DNA from: Pseudomonas persica
Lineage (GTDB): Bacteria; Pseudomonadota; Gammaproteobacteria; Pseudomonadales; Pseudomonadaceae
Direction of reading: 5' to 3'
DNA: 64,000 nt
Assembly (NCBI RefSeq): GCF_900291015.1
Contig: NZ_OLKL01000020.1
Location: forward strand, 1 to 64,000
Notes under the pieces: generated by a model
Databases searched by the model: none
What the model was told of the DNA's origin: nothing
The model's input: the letters and a program-made list of their open reading frames with translations, nothing else
Program-made: the position numbers and the translations under genes
Part shown: one piece after another, positions 36,078-44,300 of the stretch
Layout of the letters: every line of letters begins with the position of its first letter
How positions within the stretch are numbered: position 1 is the stretch's first letter

Positions 36078-36815
36078 TCAGGGCGGCGAACGGTCCCGGT
36101 GCATCTGGCTAACCAGGGTAAAGCGGTCATCCGGGTGCACCGTCTCGGAAACCGCCATCAGGTCGCCGTTTTCCTCGCGGTAATGGCGAATGATCTTCAG
36201 CCCCGGTGAACCCGCATCGGTCTTCAGCACCCGGGCCATTTCCGAGGTCAGCAACACTGCCCGCACCTGCTGGTCGACCACTGCGATCGCCCGGCCATAG
36301 TGCTGCTCGATCAACCCCGCAATCAGCTGGTCCGGGTGCTCGCGGGCCAACTCGATGACTTCGGCATAGTCGCGTTGTGCGTACACATCGGCCCAGCACA
36401 GCGGCGTTGCGTTGTGCATACGGTCGACGCGGATGCTCGACACACAGAAGTAATGCTCGCCCGGTACCAGCCCCAGCCGCGCCGCCTCGTTCAGGTCGGC
36501 GACGAAGTGGCGCACGTTCTGGATTTGCCGTTGCTGGTTTTCTGCCAGGTGCGCCAGATCCTCCACGCTGGCCAGTGACTGCGAGTAGCCGCCACGCGGG
36601 CTGCTGGCCTCGACCCGGGTGCCGACGCGCTTGCGCCGCGACACCAGGCCTTGAGTGAGCAACTGGTTGATGGCAGCGCGCACCGTGTGCCGGCTTACAG
36701 CGTAAAGGGCACACAGCTCGATCTCGGTCGGCAGCAGGCTGCCTACCGGGTAGCGGCCGCTGGCGATGCCATCGATCAAGTCCTTTGCCACGGTGGCATA
36801 GCGTGTCGGGTTCAT
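36078..36815 (-). CDS. GntR/HutC-family transcriptional regulator
   Basis: A 245-residue regulator: an N-terminal winged helix (YPVGSLLPTEIELCALYAVSRHTVRAAINQLLTQGLV) and a C-terminal UTRA effector domain (YFCVSSIRVDRMHNATPLCWADVYAQRDYAE; the closing LKIIRHYREENGDLMAVSETVHPDDRF). The ligand is unknown. Its ATG overlaps the stop of the upstream acetyltransferase gene (ATGA), so the two form an operon. Confidence 0.91.
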   Translation of the reverse strand: MNPTRYATVAKDLIDGIASGRYPVGSLLPTEIELCALYAVSRHTVRAAINQLLTQGLVSRRKRVGTRVEASSPRGGYSQSLASVEDLAHLAENQQRQIQNVRHFVADLNEAARLGLVPGEHYFCVSSIRVDRMHNATPLCWADVYAQRDYAEVIELAREHPDQLIAGLIEQHYGRAIAVVDQQVRAVLLTSEMARVLKTDAGSPGLKIIRHYREENGDLMAVSETVHPDDRFTLVSQMHRDRSPP

Positions 36816-37261
36816 GCCTTGGCTCTGTCGGGCAGGCTCATGTGCAGCAAGGGGAACGGCCGACCTTCGCCATCCAGCGGCGAGCGGCCTGTCTGGATGA
36901 AGCCGTAATGCCGGTAGAAGCCCACGGCTTGAGGATTCTGCTCGTTGACATCGACGCTCATCGTGCTGCGCGACTGGCGGCCGAAATCCAGCAGCGCGCG
37001 GCCGATGCCCTGGCCATGATGCTTGGGGTCGACGAAGAGCATTTCCACGTGGCTTTCGTGGAAACCGATGAAGCCCAGCGGACGGTCATCGGTGTCTACC
37101 GCGACCCAGAGCTCGACGGCCTGAAAGTAAACGTCGCGCAATTGCGGCAGCAGCGCGTCGATGTCGGACGCTTGCAGAAAGTGATGGGTGGCGCGCACGG
37201 CGCGCAGCCAGATGTCGAGCAGCTGCGGGTGGTCTGCAGCGATGCTTTGGCGAATGATCAT
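36812..37261 (-). CDS. yjaB: YjaB-like GNAT acetyltransferase
   Basis: A 149-residue N-acetyltransferase. MIIRQSIAADHPQLLDIWLR, RATHHFL, the acetyl-CoA loop DPKHHGQGIGRALLDF (Q/RxxGxG/A type) and VNEQNPQAVGFYRHYGF are all in the order seen in E. coli YjaB. The open frame extends upstream to 37810 without homology; ATG 37261 is the family start. It is co-transcribed with the HutC-type regulator. Substrate unknown. Confidence 0.85.
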   Translation of the reverse strand: MIIRQSIAADHPQLLDIWLRAVRATHHFLQASDIDALLPQLRDVYFQAVELWVAVDTDDRPLGFIGFHESHVEMLFVDPKHHGQGIGRALLDFGRQSRSTMSVDVNEQNPQAVGFYRHYGFIQTGRSPLDGEGRPFPLLHMSLPDRAKA

Positions 37262-37378
37262 CGAGTCATGCCTGGGCAGTGTAGGGCAGGGGAGGCCGGA
37301 AGGGAGAAAAAGGGTACCCGGATTGTAGGGGGTGGGGCAATGGGCGGTGTGATGGAGCATCAGCTTATGTGTCGCCTG

Positions 37379-37422
37379 GGCCGGCCCTTTCGCGGGTTGA
37401 CCGGCGAACACCGGCGAAACCC
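37379..37422. repeat. degenerate REP-like sequence
   Basis: GGCCGGCCCTTTCGCGGGTT followed by GACCGGCGAACACCGGCGAA and ACCCG resembles a REP half (compare CCGGCCCTTTCGCGGG at 46245) joined to altered sequence. Weak. Confidence 0.4.
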
Positions 37423-37426
37423 GTGC

Positions 37427-37459
37427 CATCGATGGGCTCGACTGTAATCCACATCGATG
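37427..37459. promoter_or_regulatory. paired CATCGATG sites upstream of an orphan LysR gene
   Basis: CATCGATG occurs at 37427-37434 and again at 37452-37459, 25 bp apart start to start and 41 bp before the LysR ATG. Each copy is a perfect palindrome. Possibly an autoregulatory site. Confidence 0.4.
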
Positions 37460-37499
37460 CTGCAATTGAACCCGCACAACAAGAATGGCGGGAGCGCCA

Positions 37500-38408
37500 A
37501 TGAACCGAAACGAACTGCGCAAAGCCGATATCAACCTGATGGTGGTGTTCGAAGCGCTGATGCAGGAGCGCAACCTCACCCGCGCCGCAGAGAAACTGTT
37601 CGTCGCCCAACCCACGGTCAGCGCCGCGCTGGCCCGGTTGCGCACGATGTTCAACGACCCGTTGCTGATCCGGGTGGGCAACCGCATGGAGCCCTCGGCC
37701 AGGGCCGAGGAGGTAATCAAGTACCTCACTCCGGCACTGGATGCGATGTCCGTCGCCCTTAGCCTGACCCACGATTTCGATCCGCTGACCAGCAAGATGA
37801 CCTTCCGCATCGGTTTGTCCGATGATGTCGAGTCGGGGTTGTTGCCGCCGCTGCTGCGGGCGCTGCGAGTGGAGGCGCCGCATGTGGTGGTGGTCGTGCA
37901 GCATGTCGATTACTGGCGCATTCCGGACTTGCTGGCGGCGGGCGACGTGACGGTCGGAATCAGCCAGACCCGGGGGCTGCCGGCCAATGCCAAGCGCAAG
38001 GTGTTGCGCACCATGCAGGGCCGGGTAGTGCGGGCCGACAAGTCCGTCACGCCACTGACGCTGGATGAGTTCTGCGCGCGCCCGCACGTTCAGGTCTCAC
38101 CCACCGCCAACACCCAGGGTGTGGTCGATGACTGGCTGAAAGAGATCGGCCGTGAACGCAAGGTGGTGTTGTCGGTGCCGCAGTTCAGTTCGCTGCCGGC
38201 GATTCTGGCCGGTACCGACCTGCTGGCCTGCTGCCCGGACTATGCCGCGCAGGGCATGGAGCATTGGGGCAACCTGCAGGCCGAGCACTTGCCGTTCGAG
38301 ACCACGGCACTGGAGCTGGCCATGGTCTGGTTGAGCACCACTGACAACGACCCGGCAGAACGTTGGTTGCGTAGCCGCCTGGAACACTACATGGGCAGTC
38401 GAGATTAG
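37500..38408 (+). CDS. LysR-family transcriptional regulator
   Basis: A 302-residue regulator whose N-terminal helix-turn-helix reads INLMVVFEALMQERNLTRAAEKLFVAQPTVSAALARLR, of the NodD/LinR-like subgroup (family start ..LNLL.VF.AL...R..). The C-terminal periplasmic-binding-like domain follows. ATG 37500 has GGGAG upstream. It diverges from the yjaB-like gene by 238 bp and overlaps the 3' end of lysA by four bases tail to tail. Target unknown. Confidence 0.9.
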   Translation: MNRNELRKADINLMVVFEALMQERNLTRAAEKLFVAQPTVSAALARLRTMFNDPLLIRVGNRMEPSARAEEVIKYLTPALDAMSVALSLTHDFDPLTSKMTFRIGLSDDVESGLLPPLLRALRVEAPHVVVVVQHVDYWRIPDLLAAGDVTVGISQTRGLPANAKRKVLRTMQGRVVRADKSVTPLTLDEFCARPHVQVSPTANTQGVVDDWLKEIGRERKVVLSVPQFSSLPAILAGTDLLACCPDYAAQGMEHWGNLQAEHLPFETTALELAMVWLSTTDNDPAERWLRSRLEHYMGSRD

Positions 38409-39652
38409 ACGCCAGCCTCCAGGCTCAGCAGGTCCTGAACTGTCTGCCTACGGCGAATCATCCGTAGCGCCCCGTCCTCGATCAGGAACTCCGGCAGCAA
38501 CGGCCGGCTGTTGTAGTTCGACGACATCGATGCGCCATAGGCCCCAGCGTCGTGGATCACCAGCAGGTCACCCACCTGCGCCTGAGGCAGGTCATGCGGA
38601 GTCAGCTCCTGGTCATCCTGGGTAAATACATCACCCGACTCGCACAGCGGCCCGGCCACCACGGTCGGCTGCCGTGGGCGCTCCACTGGCTGGCCATTGG
38701 CGTCGAGCAGGGTCATGCGGTGGTAGGCGCCATACATTGCCGGGCGCATCAGGTCGTTGAAGCCGGCGTCGATCATGACGAAGGTATTGCGGCCCACCTG
38801 CTTCACGGCACGCACCTCGGCCACCAGGTAGCCCGATTCCGCCACCAGGAAGCGCCCTGGCTCGATCTCCATGCGCACGGGGTGGCCCAGCATCGCTTCG
38901 ATTTCCTTGCGCGCCACGGCCCAGGTCTGGGCGTAGCGTTGCAGGTCGACCGGCTTGTCGCTGCTGCGATAGGGGGTGGAAAGCCCGCCGCCGATGGAGA
39001 AGGCCTCGATGTCCATGCCCAGGCGGCCAATCAGCTCGATCATCGACCGGGCCACCTGCTCCAGGTGCTGGTAATCCACCCCGGAGCCAATGTGCATGTG
39101 CACACCCACCAGGTGCAGGCCATGGGTCTTGATGCACTCCAGCGCTTCGCCCAGCTCTTCGTGCCAGATGCCGTGCTTGCTGTTCTCGCCACCGGTATTG
39201 GTCTTGCGGCTGTGGCCATGGCCGAAGCCCGGGTTGATGCGGATCCATACGCGGTGGCCGGGCGAGCGCTCACCCAGCTGGCGCAGCATGTCGATGGATC
39301 CGGCGTTGACTTCGATCTTCTCTGCCACCGCCCGCTCCAGGGTGGGCCGGTCCAGTGCGTCGCAGGTCAGCACCACCCCGGCCGGGTCGCCGTTCACGCT
39401 CGCACCGGCGGCGAAGGCGCGCTCCATCTCGCCCAGCGATACCGCGTCCAGCACCAGGCCATGGGCGCGCATCAGGCGCAGCACATGCAGGTTGGGGTTG
39501 GCTTTCTGGGCGAAGCGCACGGTGTCGAAGACCTTCAGCTGCTCGACCCGCTCGGCGATGGTGCCGGCGTCGTAGGCCCACAGCGGCGAGCCGTGCTGAC
39601 GGACAGCCTCGGCCAGAAGGGAGAAGGGTGCAGTCATGGTGGCGCTACTCAT
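38405..39652 (-). CDS. lysA: diaminopimelate decarboxylase
   Basis: A fold-type III PLP decarboxylase of 410-415 residues making lysine from meso-diaminopimelate. The PLP lysine is in RFAQKANPN, followed by GEMERAF, HMHIGSGVD, the glycine loop SIGGGLSTPY and EPGRFLVAESG; the C-terminal GPLCESGD carries the second active-site cysteine. Starts at 39652 (MSSATMTAPF) or 39637 (MTAPF) are both weak. Its divergence from a LysR ortholog repeats the E. coli lysA-lysR arrangement. A second, dapF-linked lysA probably exists elsewhere in pseudomonads, so this may be a paralog. Confidence 0.9.
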   Translation of the reverse strand: MSSATMTAPFSLLAEAVRQHGSPLWAYDAGTIAERVEQLKVFDTVRFAQKANPNLHVLRLMRAHGLVLDAVSLGEMERAFAAGASVNGDPAGVVLTCDALDRPTLERAVAEKIEVNAGSIDMLRQLGERSPGHRVWIRINPGFGHGHSRKTNTGGENSKHGIWHEELGEALECIKTHGLHLVGVHMHIGSGVDYQHLEQVARSMIELIGRLGMDIEAFSIGGGLSTPYRSSDKPVDLQRYAQTWAVARKEIEAMLGHPVRMEIEPGRFLVAESGYLVAEVRAVKQVGRNTFVMIDAGFNDLMRPAMYGAYHRMTLLDANGQPVERPRQPTVVAGPLCESGDVFTQDDQELTPHDLPQAQVGDLLVIHDAGAYGASMSSNYNSRPLLPEFLIEDGALRMIRRRQTVQDLLSLEAGV

Positions 39653-39682
39653 ATAAGGAAGGCCACGAGGATGCGCCAAAGC

Positions 39683-39732
39683 ATGAATTCATAAAAATAG
39701 CTATTTTTCTGCAGGCCATTCATATCTGATAT
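39683..39732. promoter_or_regulatory. lysR/lysA divergent operator region with three palindromes
   Basis: ATGAATTCAT (39683-39692), AAAAATAGCTATTTTT (39693-39708, a perfect 16-bp palindrome) and ATATCTGATAT (39722-39732) occupy the 109-bp gap. They are strongly AT-rich against GC-rich surroundings. Expected binding partner is LysR with diaminopimelate as coinducer, by analogy to E. coli. Confidence 0.6.
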
Positions 39733-39761
39733 ACCCATCGTTGTCGTGCAGGGTATTGCCC

Positions 39762-40667
39762 GTGAAACTGTCCGTCCGCCATATCGAAGTGTTCCGCGCC
39801 ATCATGGCCGCCGGCAGCGTCACCGGCGCGGCGCGCCTGCTGTTCACCTCGCAGCCCACCGTCAGCCGCGAGCTGGCGCGGCTGGAGCAGGTGACCGGGC
39901 TGAACCTGTTCGAGCGTGAGGGCGGGCGGCTGGTGGCGACGGCGCAGGCACTGCTGTTGATCAAGGAGGTGGAGCGCGCCTATGTCGGGCTGGAGCGGAT
40001 CGACCGCTTTGCCCAGGCCATCCGCAATTTCGAGCAGGGCCGGCTGGCCATAACGTGCCTGCCGCTGTTTTCCCAGACCTTGCTGCCCAAGGCTTGCCAG
40101 CGCTTTCATCAGCAGCACCGGGGCGTGAGCGTGAGTATTCTGGCGCAGGAGTCGCCATTGCTGGAGGAGTCACTGGTGGCCCAGCAGCATGACCTGGGCC
40201 TGACCGAGGTCGAGCAGATACCGCGCGGTGCCTACGGCGAATTGCTGTTCAGCGCCAACATGGTATGCGTGCTGCACGACGGCCACCCGTTGCAGGCCAG
40301 GGCCGAGCTGGAGTTGAGCGATTTTCACGAGGTCGATTTCATCAACCTGGCCAGCCTCGACACCTACCGCCAGCGCCTGGACCAGCACTTCCGTGCGGCG
40401 GGGGTGAACCGCCGCACGGTCATCGAGACCACCAGTGCTGCCTCGGTGTGCGCCATGGTCAGGCAGGGCCTGGGGGTGGCGATCATCAACCCGCTGAGCG
40501 GGCTGGAGGCGGCGCAGGGCGGGTTGCCGATCCGGCGGTTGCGGGTGTCGGTACCGTATCAGGTGATGCTGATAAGGCCGGACCATCGGCCGGCGTCGGC
40601 GGCGGTGGAGCCGTTTTGCCAGGCGTTGCGGCAACAGGCCCGGGAGATGCAGGCAGCACTGATCTGA
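39762..40667 (+). CDS. lysR: LysR, activator of lysA
   Basis: A 301-residue regulator strongly resembling E. coli LysR along its length: LSVRHIEVFRAIMAAGSVTGAARLL, TSQPTVSRELARLEQ, LAITCLPLFSQTLLP, QESPLLEESL, RQRLDQHF and TTSAASVCAMVRQGLGVAIINPLSGL. A GTG at 39762 (MKLSVRHIEVF) with AGGG upstream is taken as the start. Together with divergent lysA it should activate lysine synthesis when diaminopimelate accumulates. Confidence 0.9.
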   Translation: MKLSVRHIEVFRAIMAAGSVTGAARLLFTSQPTVSRELARLEQVTGLNLFEREGGRLVATAQALLLIKEVERAYVGLERIDRFAQAIRNFEQGRLAITCLPLFSQTLLPKACQRFHQQHRGVSVSILAQESPLLEESLVAQQHDLGLTEVEQIPRGAYGELLFSANMVCVLHDGHPLQARAELELSDFHEVDFINLASLDTYRQRLDQHFRAAGVNRRTVIETTSAASVCAMVRQGLGVAIINPLSGLEAAQGGLPIRRLRVSVPYQVMLIRPDHRPASAAVEPFCQALRQQAREMQAALI

Positions 40668-40691
40668 AGCCGGGTGCGCTCCAAGGGGTGC

Positions 40692-40988
40692 TCAAAGTTC
40701 GCAGACGAAGGTACCGGTCCCGGCCAGGATGTTCTCCAGGGTTTCCTTCACTTCATCCATGTCACTCAACTCGCTGGTCAGGTTGATCTCAAGCACTTCA
40801 TCCCCCTTCAGCGCATCCCGGTCGCCGGCCGCCACTTCAATCAGCAGGCGCTTGGCACTCAGGGTCACTTTCAGCCCATCCAGCGTCGACGGCTCGTCAT
40901 CCAGAGTCAGGTCGACGGTGTCTTCGTCCGGGTAGCGGGTCAGCAGGAACATCTGCCCCTTGTCGCTGTGGCAGCACAGGGTCGCCAT
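40692..40988 (-). CDS. conserved small protein, unknown function
   Basis: A 98-residue acidic protein starting MATLCCHSDKGQMFLLTRYP, with DTVDLTLDDEPSTLDGLKVT and SELSDMDEVKETLENIL. I do not recognise the family. The ATG at 40988 follows GAGGAAGACAAC, a strong ribosome-binding site; an in-frame ATG at 41045 (MQINTALLFATP) has no such site. It is convergent with lysR and divergent from gdhB. Confidence 0.65.
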   Translation of the reverse strand: MATLCCHSDKGQMFLLTRYPDEDTVDLTLDDEPSTLDGLKVTLSAKRLLIEVAAGDRDALKGDEVLEINLTSELSDMDEVKETLENILAGTGTFVCEL

Positions 40989-41319
40989 GTTGTCTTCCTC
41001 GTCATCGCAAGGGGTGGCGAACAGCAAGGCAGTATTGATTTGCATGGACAAGGCTCGGATCAAAGGAAACGGAAGGGAATTCTGACAGCCTTGCCGGCAG
41101 GCATAAACGTAAATTTACCGGCCCTTGACCGAAATTGTCGCAGCGCTGCAAGCCTTGATGACCGATCAGTCGTTAAGCTTCGGCGAGCCCTGGGCGTGCC
41201 TGCGCACGTTCAACGCCTGGTTTTACCGTCCGCCTTGCCACGGGTTGGCTATCGTTGATCCGTACATGGCGCACGCAGCGACGCTTCAACTATTACAAAG
41301 CCCAAGCGGAGTACCACAG

Positions 41320-44300
41320 ATGGCGTTCTTCACCGCAGCCAGCAAAGCCGACTTCCAGCACCAACTGCAAGCGGCCCTGGCGCAGCACATCAGCGAACAG
41401 TCCCTGCCACAAGTTGCGCTGTTCGCCGAGCAGTTCTTCGGCATCATCTCTCTGGACGAACTCACCCAACGCAGGCTTTCCGACCTGGCCGGCTGCACCC
41501 TGTCAGCCTGGCGCATCATCGAGCGTTTCGACCCCGAATACCCGCAAGTGCGGGTGTACAACCCCGATTACGAGCGCAACGGCTGGCAATCGACCCACAC
41601 CGTGGTCGAAGTGCTGCACCACGACCTGCCGTTCCTGGTCGACTCGGTACGTACCGAGCTCAACCGCCGCGGCTACAGCATTCACACCCTGCAGACCACC
41701 GTGCTCAGCGTACGCCGCGGCGCCAAGGGCGAGCTGCTGGAGTTGCTGCCCAAGGGCACCCACGGCGAGGGCGTACGCCATGAGTCGCTGATGTACCTGG
41801 AGATCGACCGTTGCGCCAACGCCGCCGAGCTGACGGTGCTGGCCCGCGAAATCGAGCAGGTGCTGGCCGAGGTGCGGGTGGTGGTGGCCGACTTCGAGCC
41901 GATGAAGGCCAAGCTGCGTGAAGTGGTGGCGGAAGTGGAACAGACCGCCTTTGGCCCGGCGCAACACGAAAAGGGCGAGGTCAAGGCGTTCCTCGAGTGG
42001 CTGCTGGACAACCACTTCACCTTCCTGGGCTATGAAGAATTCACCGTCAAGGGCGACGCCGAGGGCGGCCAGATGGTCTACGACGAGCAGTCGTTCCTCG
42101 GCCTGCCGCGCCGCCTGCGTGTGGGCCTGACGAGCGACGAGTTGCGCATCGAAGACTACGCCGTGGCCTATCTCAACGAGCCGCTGCTGCTGTCGTTCGC
42201 CAAGGCCGCGCTGCCCAGCCGCGTACACCGCCCGGCCTACCCGGACTACGTCTCGATCCGCCAGCTGGATGCCGCCGGCAAGGTGCTCAAGGAGCACCGC
42301 TTCATGGGCCTGTACACCTCGTCGGTGTACGGCGAAAGCGTGCATGCCATCCCTTATATCCGTGAGAAGGTCACCGAAGTCGAGCGCCGCTCGGGCTTCG
42401 ATCCCAAGGCCCACCTGGGCAAGGAGCTGGCCCAGGTGCTGGAAGTGCTGCCGCGCGACGACCTGTTCCAGACCCCGGTCGACGAGCTGTTCAGCACTGT
42501 CATGTCGATCGTGCAGATCCAGGAGCGCAACAAGATCCGCGTGTTCCTGCGCAAGGACCCGTACGGCCGCTTCTGCTACTGCCTGGCCTATGTACCGCGG
42601 GAAATCTACTCCACCGAAGTGCGGCAGAAGATCCAGCAGGTGCTGATGGAGCGCCTGAAGGCCAGCGACTGCGAGTTCTGGACCTTCTTCTCCGAATCGG
42701 TGCTGGCCCGTGTGCAGCTGATTCTGCGGGTAGACCCGAAAAACCGCATCGACATCGACCCGCAGCAGCTGGAACGCGAAGTGATCCAGGCCTGCCGCTC
42801 GTGGAATGACGACTACTCGGCGCTGGTGATCGAGAACTTCGGCGAAGCCCAGGGCACCAACATCCTCGCCGACTTCCCCAAAGGTTTCCCGGCCGGCTAC
42901 CGCGAGCGCTTCGCCGCGCACTCGGCGGTGGTCGACCTGCAGCACGTGCTGAACCTGTCGGAAAGCAAGCCGCTGGCGATGAGCTTCTACCAGCCGTTGA
43001 CCCAGGTCGGCGAACGCATCCTGCACTGCAAGCTGTACCATGCCGACACGCCGCTGGCGCTGTCCGACGTGCTGCCGATCCTGGAGAACCTTGGCCTGCG
43101 CGTGCTCGGCGAGTTCCCGTACCGCCTGCGCCATGCCAGTGGCCGCGGCTACTGGATCCACGACTTTGCCTTCACCTACAGCGAAGGCCTGAGCCTGGAC
43201 ATCCAGCAGCTCAACGATATCCTGCAGGACGCCTTCATCCACATTGTCCGTGGCGATGCCGAGAACGACGCCTTCAACCGCCTGGTGCTGACCGCCGGCC
43301 TGCCATGGCGCGACGTGGCGCTGTTGCGCGCCTACGCCCGTTACCTGAAGCAGATCCGCCTGGGCTTCGACCTGGGCTATATCGCCAGCACCCTGAACAA
43401 CCACACCGACATCGCCCGCGAGTTGACCCGGTTGTTCAAGACCCGCTTCTACCTGGCGCGCAAGCTCACCCAGGACGACCTGGATGACAAGCAACTGCGC
43501 CTGGAACAGGCCATCCTGACCGCGCTGGACGACGTGCAGGTGCTGAACGAAGACCGCATCCTGCGCCGCTATCTGGACCTGATCAAGGCTACCCTGCGCA
43601 CCAACTTCTACCAGCCGGACGCCAACGGCCACAACAAGTCGTATTTCAGCTTCAAGTTCAACCCCAAGCTGATCCCCGAACTGCCCAAACCTGTGCCCAA
43701 GTTCGAGATCTTCGTCTACTCGCCACGGGTCGAGGGCGTGCACCTGCGCTTTGGCAACGTTGCCCGTGGCGGCCTGCGCTGGTCCGACCGTGAGGAAGAC
43801 TTCCGCACCGAAGTGCTGGGCCTGGTAAAAGCCCAGCAGGTGAAAAACTCGGTAATCGTGCCGGTCGGCGCCAAGGGTGGCTTCCTGCCGCGCCGCCTGC
43901 CGCTGGGCGGCAGCCGTGACGAGATCGCCGCCGAAGGCGTGGCGTGCTACCGCATCTTCATTTCCGGCCTGCTCGACATCACCGACAACCTCAAGGACGG
44001 TGGCGTGGTGCCGCCGGCCAACGTGGTGCGCCATGACGATGACGACCCGTACCTGGTGGTGGCGGCCGACAAGGGCACCGCGACCTTCTCCGACATCGCC
44101 AACGGCATCGCCATCGACTACGGCTTCTGGCTGGGCGACGCCTTCGCCTCGGGCGGTTCGGCCGGTTACGACCACAAGAAGATGGGCATTACCGCGCGCG
44201 GCGCCTGGGTGGGCGTGCAGCGCCACTTCCGCGAGCGCGGCATCAACGTGCAGGAAGACCCGATCACCGTCATTGGCGTCGGTGACATGGCCGGCGACGT

